Positions 7,299 through 12,083 of a stretch of DNA of 12,083 nucleotides are shown piece by piece. Under the pieces are notes generated by a model. The model ran no database searches. It was not told the origin of the DNA and saw only the letters and a program-made list of their open reading frames with translations. Both the position numbers and the translations under genes were made by a program. This DNA comes from DATJLQ01 sp035509415 (lineage in GTDB: Bacteria > Pseudomonadota > Alphaproteobacteria > JACZXZ01). Numbering within the stretch: position 1 is the stretch's first letter; each line of letters starts with the position of its first letter. The DNA lies in contig DATJLQ010000200.1 in the NCBI GenBank assembly GCA_035509415.1, forward strand, positions 1-12,083. The letters run 5' to 3'.

Positions 7299-9527
7299 TT
7301 ACGCGAAGCTATAGGGATCGACGTCGACCTGGACGCGCACGGCGTGGGGCACCGGGACCGCGGCGAGCCAGGCGCGCAAGATCGGCTGAAGCGCCGTGCC
7401 GCGCTCGGTCTTGAGGAGGAGGCGTTGGCGGTGGCGTCCGCGTAGGAGCGCGAGCGGCGCCGGGGCCGGGCCGAGCACCGAGATGCCGGGCCCGCGGGGT
7501 GCCGCCCGCGCGAGCGAATTCGCGACGCGCTCGACCTCCCCTCCATGAGGACCCGAGACGATGAGGGCCGCGAGGCGCGCGAAGGGCGGCCAGGCGCCGC
7601 GCCGTCGCTGCGCGGCCTCGGCCGCGAGGAACCCGTCCCGGTCGCCCGCGGCCAAGGCCCGCATCACCGGATGCGTGGGCTGGGTGGTCTGGACCAGGAC
7701 CTTCCCCGGCAACGCCGCGCGTCCCGCGCGCCCGGCGACTTGCGCAAGGAGCTGGTAGGTGCGCTCGGCCGCGCGCAACTCGCCGCCATCGAGGCCGAGA
7801 TCGGCGTCGACCACGCCCACGAGGGTGAGGCACGGGAAATGATGGCCCTTGGCCACCACCTGGGTCCCGATCAGCACGTCCACCTCGCGCGCCTCGATCG
7901 CGCGGATGAACTCCGCGACGCGCGTCGGCCCGTCGAGCGTGTCGCTCGCCATGATCGAGAGGCGCGCCTCGGGATGAAGCGCCTGAACCTCCTCGGCCAG
8001 GCGCTCGACGCCCGGGCCGCAGGCGGCGAAGCTCCCGCGCGCGTGGCATTCGGGGCATTCGGCGGGCAAGGTCGCGAGCGTGCCGCAATGATGGCACTGG
8101 AGGCGGCCCGCATGGCGGTGCTCGACCAGCCAGGCGCTGCAATTGGGGCATTGGAGGCGGAGCCCGCAGGTGCGACACAGCGTCAAGGGCGCGTAGCCGC
8201 GCCGGTTCAGGAACAGCATCGCCTGCTCGCGCGCGCCGAGGGTCGCGGCGAGCGCCTCGCGCAAGGGCGGCGAGAGCCAGGATTGCCGCGTCGGCGGCGG
8301 CGTCTTCTTGAGATCGACCAGGACGATCTCGGGCGGTGCGGCACCGCCATGGCGGTCGGGAAGCCGGAGCGACGCGTAGCGGCCGCGGCGCACGTTCTCG
8401 ACCGTCTCCAGGGACGGCGTCGCCGAGGCGAGCACGATCGCATGCGCGCCGAGCCGCGCGCGCGCGATCGCCATGTCGCGCGCGTGGTAGATCACGCCGT
8501 CCTCCTGCTTGAAGGAGGAATCGTGCTCCTCGTCGACCACGATCAGGCCGAGATCGGGAAACGGCAGGAAGAGCGCCGAGCGCGCCCCCACCACCACCTT
8601 GACCTTGCCCTCGGCCATCGCGCGCCAGGTGAAGCGGCGCTCGGCTTGCGTCAGATCGGAATGCCATTGCGCGGGGGCGACGCCGAAGCGCGCCTCGAAG
8701 CGCTCGAGCCATTGCGCGGTCAGCGCGATCTCGGGCACCAGCACGAGTGCCTGGCGGCCTGCCGCGAGCGTCGCCGCGATCGCTTCGAAATAGACCTCGG
8801 TCTTGCCCGAGCCGGTGACGCCGTCGAGGAGCGTGACACCGAAGCCACCCTCGGCGACCTTGGCCGTGAGCGCATCGGCGGCGGCGCGCTGGTCGGGCCC
8901 GAGCGCGAGCCCCGCGCGGCCGAGATCGGGATCCTTGAAGGGGGCTTGGGTCGGAAGATCGACCGCCTCGAGGAGCCCCAGCTCGGCGAGCGACGCGACC
9001 ACGCCGGGCGAGACGCCGGCCGCGCGCGCGAGATCGGTCGCGGTCCGCGCGGGACCCTCGGCCGCCGCGGCGAGGACGCGTCTCCGCGCCGGCGTCGACT
9101 TGACGCCGCGCTCGGAGGCACCCGACTCGGCCGAGCCCGCGACCGCGCGATAGGCGCGTTGGAGACGCGGCGGCTCGAGCGCCTCGGGGACGCTCAACGC
9201 CATGCGCAGCACGGCGCCGGGGGGTGCGAGCGTGTAGCTCGCGACCCAATCGACGAAGCGGCGCTCGACTTCGGGCATGGGCGGGACGTCGAGTCGCGCG
9301 GCGATTTCCTTGAGCTTTCCTTCGTCGATCGCGCCCGAGGCCGCACCCCACACGACCCCCAGCAGCTCGCGCCGTCCGAGCGGCACGCGCACCACGTCGC
9401 CGGGCGCCAGCGCGGTGCCGCGGGGTGCCGCGTAGTCGTAGCTCCCCGCGAGCGGCAGCGGCAGCAGGACCGCGACGCGCGCGCCCGGAGCCGCCGCGGT
9501 CGCGGTGGTGGTTTTTTCCATGCTCAT
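7299..9527 (-). CDS. priA: Primosomal protein N', replication restart helicase PriA
   Basis: 3'-to-5' superfamily 2 DNA helicase that recognises stalled forks and recombination intermediates and loads the replicative helicase again. It has 742 residues, a normal length. Domains in order: N-terminal DNA-binding part (about 15-115, with PGDVVRVPLG); winged-helix-like part (about 140-195); helicase lobe 1 with P-loop GVTGSGKT (236-243), DEEH (332-335) and SATPS (368-372); FLNRRGY; eight zinc-binding cysteines (451, 454, 460, 463, 478, 481, 491, 494); lobe 2 with GTQVVAKGHHFP and QVAGRAGR (596-603); and a C-terminal domain ending VQVDVDPYSFA. Every key residue is present. The start is either ATG 9527 or the in-frame ATG two codons later (9521); neither has a clear ribosome site. 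It converges on the GT39-like gene (3-bp gap) and diverges from the transaldolase gene. Confidence 0.97.
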   Translation of the reverse strand: MSMEKTTTATAAAPGARVAVLLPLPLAGSYDYAAPRGTALAPGDVVRVPLGRRELLGVVWGAASGAIDEGKLKEIAARLDVPPMPEVERRFVDWVASYTLAPPGAVLRMALSVPEALEPPRLQRAYRAVAGSAESGASERGVKSTPARRRVLAAAAEGPARTATDLARAAGVSPGVVASLAELGLLEAVDLPTQAPFKDPDLGRAGLALGPDQRAAADALTAKVAEGGFGVTLLDGVTGSGKTEVYFEAIAATLAAGRQALVLVPEIALTAQWLERFEARFGVAPAQWHSDLTQAERRFTWRAMAEGKVKVVVGARSALFLPFPDLGLIVVDEEHDSSFKQEDGVIYHARDMAIARARLGAHAIVLASATPSLETVENVRRGRYASLRLPDRHGGAAPPEIVLVDLKKTPPPTRQSWLSPPLREALAATLGAREQAMLFLNRRGYAPLTLCRTCGLRLQCPNCSAWLVEHRHAGRLQCHHCGTLATLPAECPECHARGSFAACGPGVERLAEEVQALHPEARLSIMASDTLDGPTRVAEFIRAIEAREVDVLIGTQVVAKGHHFPCLTLVGVVDADLGLDGGELRAAERTYQLLAQVAGRAGRAALPGKVLVQTTQPTHPVMRALAAGDRDGFLAAEAAQRRRGAWPPFARLAALIVSGPHGGEVERVANSLARAAPRGPGISVLGPAPAPLALLRGRHRQRLLLKTERGTALQPILRAWLAAVPVPHAVRVQVDVDPYSFA

Positions 9528-9552
9528 TGGCTATACACTAGTGAGCGCGCCG

Positions 9553-9574
9553 GGCGTGCGCAAAGGTGCGCGCC
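9553..9574. repeat. Hairpin-forming dyad in the transaldolase leader
   Basis: GGCGTGCGC (9553-9561) can pair with GTGCGCGCC (9566-9574) across the loop AAAG: seven Watson-Crick pairs and two G-U pairs if transcribed on the plus strand. It is not followed by a U run, so it is not a standard terminator. A direct 9-bp repeat with a 23-bp period overlaps its ends, which would also fit two protein sites on the same helix face. Confidence 0.4.
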
Positions 9575-9628
9575 GGAGGCGGCGGAAAGCGGCCCGGGCG
9601 CGATGCGTCCCGGGAGCGCCAGCGAGCC

Positions 9629-9633
9629 GAGGA
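9629..9633 (+). promoter_or_regulatory. Ribosome binding site of the transaldolase gene
   Basis: GAGGA, 8 nt before the ATG at 9642. A second GAGGA (9636-9640) is only one base from the ATG and is too close to be used. This is the strongest ribosome site seen in the window. Confidence 0.7.
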
Positions 9634-9641
9634 TCGAGGAC

Positions 9642-10334
9642 ATGAAATTCTTCGTCGACACCGCCGACCTCGAGGAAATCCGCGAGCTCGCCGCGACCGG
9701 CCTGCTCGACGGCGTCACCACCAACCCGAGCCTGATCGCGAAGAACGGCGGCAAGTTCTTCGACGTGATCCAGGAGATCTGCACGCTCGTGCCCGGCCCC
9801 GTGAGCGCCGAGGTGACCGCGACCGATCACGCGACCATGCTCGCCGAGGGCCATCGCCTGGCGCGCCTCGCGAAGAACATCGCGGTCAAGGTGCCGCTCA
9901 CGGTCGACGGGCTCAAGACCTGCAAGGCGCTCTCGAGCGAGGGCACCATGGTCAACGTGACGCTCTGCTTCTCGGCCGGCCAGGCGATCCTCGCGGCCAA
10001 GGCGGGGGCGAGTTTCGTCTCGCCCTTCGTCGGGCGCCTCGACGACATCGCCGAGGACGGCATGGCGTTGATCCAGGACATCGTCACGATCTACCGCCAA
10101 TACCCGGCCTTCAAGACCGAGGTGCTGGTCGCCTCGGTGCGCGGCCCGCGCCACGTGATCGACGCCGCGCGCATGGGCGCCCACGTCGCGACGGTGCCGC
10201 CCGCGGTGCTACGCCAGCTCTTCGTCCACCCCCTGACCGAGAAGGGCCTCGCCCAGTTCCTGGCCGATTGGGCCAAGACCGGCCAGTCGATCCTCGGACC
10301 CGAGCAAGGACCGCGCGCCGTTGCAAAAGCCTAG
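9642..10334 (+). CDS. fsa: Small transaldolase / fructose-6-phosphate aldolase family protein
   Basis: Class I aldolase of the short transaldolase subfamily (TIM barrel, Schiff-base lysine). It probably acts as transaldolase in the non-oxidative pentose phosphate pathway; close relatives are instead fructose-6-phosphate aldolases, and sequence reading alone does not separate the two. Seen: start MKFFVDTADLEEIREL, GVTTNPSLIAK at 24-34, Lys83 in NIAVKVPLT as the Schiff-base residue, VNVTLCFSAGQA at 105-116, SPFVGRLDDI at 127-136, and VLVASVRGPRHV at 161-172. It has 230 residues, about 13 more than the usual 217; the extra C-terminal tail overlaps the start of the next gene by 14 nt. The ATG at 9642 has a good GAGGA site. 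First gene of a probable three-gene operon. The cytosolic location is inferred. Confidence 0.93.
   Translation: MKFFVDTADLEEIRELAATGLLDGVTTNPSLIAKNGGKFFDVIQEICTLVPGPVSAEVTATDHATMLAEGHRLARLAKNIAVKVPLTVDGLKTCKALSSEGTMVNVTLCFSAGQAILAAKAGASFVSPFVGRLDDIAEDGMALIQDIVTIYRQYPAFKTEVLVASVRGPRHVIDAARMGAHVATVPPAVLRQLFVHPLTEKGLAQFLADWAKTGQSILGPEQGPRAVAKA
10306..10310 (+). promoter_or_regulatory. Ribosome binding site supporting the TTG start at 10321
   Basis: AAGGA inside the 3' end of the transaldolase gene, 10 nt before the TTG at 10321. No ATG occurs in this frame near the expected N-terminus, so this site supports the unusual start. Confidence 0.45.
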
Positions 10335-11073
10335 CGAACAGAAAAGCGCGCGCGACGCGGCCGGCGCCGACGCCGAGACGAGCGCTGCGCCCGCGCCGCT
10401 CGACGGTGCGCGCGTCCTCGCCTATCTCGAGACCCATCCCGAATTCCTCGCCGAGCAGGCGGCGTTCATCGCCGGGCTTCTCAACCCGGCGCGCGAAAGC
10501 GGCAGCCGCGTCGTCGACATGCAGCGCTTTTTGGTCGAGCGCCTGGAGCGGCGCACGCGCGAGCTCGAGACCGAGCGCGACCAGATGGTGGCGTTGGCAC
10601 GCCTCAACCTCAAGAGCCAGACGCGCATCCACCGCGCGGTGCTTGCCCTCATCAACGCCCAGAGCTTCGAGCAGCTCATCCAGGCCGTCACCATCGACAT
10701 GCCCGTGTTCCTCGGGCTCGACGTGGCGGCGCTGTGCATCGAGGCGGCCGAGACGCCGCCGCCGCGGTGCGAGACGCCGGGCGTGCGCGTGCTCGAGGCG
10801 GGCGCGGTCGACCGCATGCTCGGCTCGGCGCGCGATCTCCTGCTGCTGCCCAACGTGCGCGGCGACGCCAACCTGTTCGGCGCGGGCTCGCCCCTGGTGC
10901 GCTCGATGGCGCTCCTAAGGCTCAAATTCAGCCCGTTGGCGCCGTTGGGCCTGCTGGCCTTGGGCTCGCGCAAGGAGACGCGCTTCAACCCGGGCCAAGG
11001 CACGGAGCTGTTGAGCTTCCTCGCGCGCGCGATCGAGCTCAGCATCCGCACATGGCTGGACCTGCCCCGCTGA
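10321..11073 (+). CDS. DUF484 family protein, TTG start
   Basis: Uncharacterised DUF484 protein of 250 residues with a GAF-like C-terminal half. Seen: a disordered Ala/Glu-rich N-terminus; the conserved helix VLAYLETHPEFLAEQ (about 32-46); a Leu/Arg/Glu-rich segment LVERLERRTRELETERDQM (about 71-89), probably coiled coil; the GAF-like part with MPVFLGLDVAALCIE; then a stretch ending LGLLALGSRKETRFNPGQGT, where GS-KE-RF-P-GT is the family signature I recall; and a final helix. The TTG at 10321 overlaps the transaldolase stop by 14 nt and has an AAGGA site upstream; the end overlaps xerC by 22 nt, which suggests translational coupling. DUF484 genes sit next to xerC in many proteobacteria, so a role linked to XerC or chromosome processing is plausible but unproven. 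Confidence 0.88.
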   Translation: MQKPSEQKSARDAAGADAETSAAPAPLDGARVLAYLETHPEFLAEQAAFIAGLLNPARESGSRVVDMQRFLVERLERRTRELETERDQMVALARLNLKSQTRIHRAVLALINAQSFEQLIQAVTIDMPVFLGLDVAALCIEAAETPPPRCETPGVRVLEAGAVDRMLGSARDLLLLPNVRGDANLFGAGSPLVRSMALLRLKFSPLAPLGLLALGSRKETRFNPGQGTELLSFLARAIELSIRTWLDLPR

Positions 11074-12029
11074 CGGCGGACGCCTACGGCGCCGCGGCCG
11101 ATCTGCGCGCGGCGATCCTCGAGTGGCAGAGCTGGTTGCTCAACGAGCGGCGCGCCTCGCTCCATACGGTCGAGAATTACGGCCGCGACATGGCGGCGTT
11201 CCTCAGCTTCCTCGCCGAGCATCTGGGCGGCTTGCCGCGCCTTGCGACTCTCGAGCGCCTGCGGCCGGCGGACTTCCGCGCCTGGCTCGCCCGGCGCGCA
11301 ACCAAAGGCTTCGCGCGCAGCTCGAGTGCGCGCGCATTGTCCGTGCTGCGCGGCTTCGTGCGTTATTGCGAGCGCAACAACCTCGCCCATTGCCCGGCGA
11401 TCGGCGCGGTGCGCGCGGCGAAGCTGCCGCGCGCGATCCCGAAGCCGCTCGGGGTGCGGGACGCGGCCGACCTCTTGGACGAGGCGGCGACGCTTTCGTC
11501 GGTACCCTGGATCGCCGCGCGCGACGTGGCGTTGTTCACGCTGCTCTACGGCTGCGGTTTGCGTATCGGCGAGGCGCTCGGCTTGACGCGCCACGAAGCG
11601 CCGCGCGCGGATTCGCTACGCGTCACCGGCAAGGGGCGGAAGGAGCGCGTGGTGCCCGTGCTGGCCGCGGTGCGCGAGGCGATCGAGGCCTATCTCGCGC
11701 TCTGCCCCTTCGATCCGGGCCCGGGCGGCGCCTTGTTCCTGGGTGCCCGGGGCGCTGCCCTCGATCCGGCCATCGCGCAGAAGCAGATGCGGCGCCTCCG
11801 GATCGCGCTCGGCCTGCCCGAGACCGCGACCCCCCACGCGCTGCGTCACAGCTTCGCAACGCACCTTCTCGGCGCGGGCGGCGATCTACGCGCGATCCAG
11901 GAGCTTCTCGGCCACGCCTCGCTCTCGACCACCCAGCGCTACACCGAGGTCGATTCCGAGCGCCTCATCGCGGTCTACGAGAAGGCCCACCCGCGCGCCA
12001 AGGCGAAGCTCGCCAAGCAACGGGTCTAG
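11052..12029 (+). CDS. xerC: Tyrosine recombinase XerC
   Basis: Site-specific recombinase that, with XerD, resolves chromosome dimers at dif during division. From the ATG at 11052 it has 325 residues. Seen: N-terminal SAM-like core-binding domain (about 20-110) with LNERRASLHTVENYGRDM, and a C-terminal catalytic domain with every active-site residue: Arg171 in GCGLRIGEAL, Lys194 in TGKGRKERVVPV, His262 and Arg265 in HALRHSFATHLL, His288 in LLGHASLSTTQ, and the Tyr297 nucleophile in QRYTEV. The start lies inside the DUF484 gene (22-nt overlap) and lacks a clear ribosome site, so translation probably depends on the upstream gene. XerC rather than XerD is chosen from the DUF484 neighbour. No att site or integrase cargo is seen nearby, so this is the housekeeping recombinase, not a mobile-element integrase. 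Confidence 0.93.
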   Translation: MAGPAPLTADAYGAAADLRAAILEWQSWLLNERRASLHTVENYGRDMAAFLSFLAEHLGGLPRLATLERLRPADFRAWLARRATKGFARSSSARALSVLRGFVRYCERNNLAHCPAIGAVRAAKLPRAIPKPLGVRDAADLLDEAATLSSVPWIAARDVALFTLLYGCGLRIGEALGLTRHEAPRADSLRVTGKGRKERVVPVLAAVREAIEAYLALCPFDPGPGGALFLGARGAALDPAIAQKQMRRLRIALGLPETATPHALRHSFATHLLGAGGDLRAIQELLGHASLSTTQRYTEVDSERLIAVYEKAHPRAKAKLAKQRV

Positions 12030-12083
12030 GCCGGCCCCGACGCGTCGCGCGGGCGCAGGATCACGAGGGCGAGCGCGCCGCAG
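12026..12083 (-). CDS. Possible 3' end of a minus-strand gene
   Basis: Reading leftward from the window edge, one frame gives 18 codons, CGALALVILRPRDASGPA, then TAG at 12028-12026. The hydrophobic run followed by basic and small residues resembles the end of a membrane protein, but this is too short to identify. Its stop and that of xerC share the palindrome CTAG, so the two convergent frames would overlap by 3 nt. With so little sequence it could equally be non-coding spacer. Confidence 0.35.
   Translation of the reverse strand, partial: CGALALVILRPRDASGPA

Larger units (their letters stand above)
9528..9641. other. Divergent spacer priA / transaldolase
   Basis: 114 bp that must hold the start signals of both genes. 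Seen: the palindrome CACTAGTG (9536-9543); TATACA (9532-9537) as the only AT-rich -10-like box for the plus strand, without a good -35; an imperfect dyad at 9553-9574; a 9-bp direct repeat GCGCGCCGG (9545-9553 and 9568-9576); and two CCCGGG sites (9593-9598 and 9609-9614). No small gene is evident. Confidence 0.5.

Noticed and set aside
7545..9641. Long open plus-strand frame antisense to priA, about 700 codons
   Set aside because: High G+C at third codon positions removes stops from the antisense frame. The translation is Arg/Ala/Gly/His-rich with no domain, while priA on the other strand has all its helicase and zinc motifs.
11052..12029. Tyrosine recombinase as the integrase of a mobile element
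   Set aside because: It sits in an operon with DUF484, has XerC length and motifs, and there is no tRNA, att repeat or cargo around it.
1..12083. CRISPR array, tRNA, rRNA, IS element or phage module
   Set aside because: No spaced direct-repeat array, cloverleaf sequence, transposase motif or terminal inverted repeats were seen; nearly all the sequence is taken up by recognised housekeeping genes.

Overview
This 12.1 kb window is a housekeeping stretch of a high-GC bacterial chromosome, almost certainly an alphaproteobacterium (Rhodospirillales/Rhizobiales-like). I base this on the F1 ATP synthase operon order atpH-atpA-atpG-atpD without F0 genes, on the wording of the AtpA and AtpH proteins, and on a priA / transaldolase / DUF484 / xerC neighbourhood that I recall from that class. 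No phage, IS element, CRISPR array, tRNA or rRNA was seen.

Layout: positions 1-4151 (minus strand) hold the F1 operon, transcribed right to left: atpH (delta), atpA (alpha), atpG (gamma) and a 3'-truncated atpD (beta) that runs off the left edge. atpC is expected next but is not in the window. Positions 4152-4429 are the operon leader, with a perfect 7-bp inverted repeat and a weak promoter candidate. Positions 4430-7295 carry two divergent glycosyltransferase genes: a soluble family-2 type enzyme (minus) and a multi-membrane-span GT39/PMT-like enzyme (plus), separated by a short spacer rich in dyad symmetry. Positions 7299-9527 (minus) hold priA, the replication restart helicase, whose 3' end lies 3 bp from that of the GT39-like gene. 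From a divergent spacer at 9528-9641 a tight three-gene plus-strand run begins: a small transaldolase (fsa/tal type), a DUF484 protein and the tyrosine recombinase xerC, with the reading frames overlapping by 14 and 22 nt. The last 58 bases look like the 3' end of another minus-strand gene whose stop shares a CTAG palindrome with the xerC stop.

Function: the left part makes the catalytic sector of ATP synthase; the right part serves chromosome maintenance (PriA restart, XerC dimer resolution) plus one central carbon enzyme. The glycosyltransferase pair is the only accessory-looking part; it separates priA from atpH, which I recall as adjacent in many alphaproteobacteria, and may act in envelope glycan or lipid glycosylation. 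I found no convincing novel multi-gene system. The observations most worth checking are the glycosyltransferase insertion, the dyad elements in the spacers, and the confinement of CTAG tetranucleotides to gene ends and spacers.
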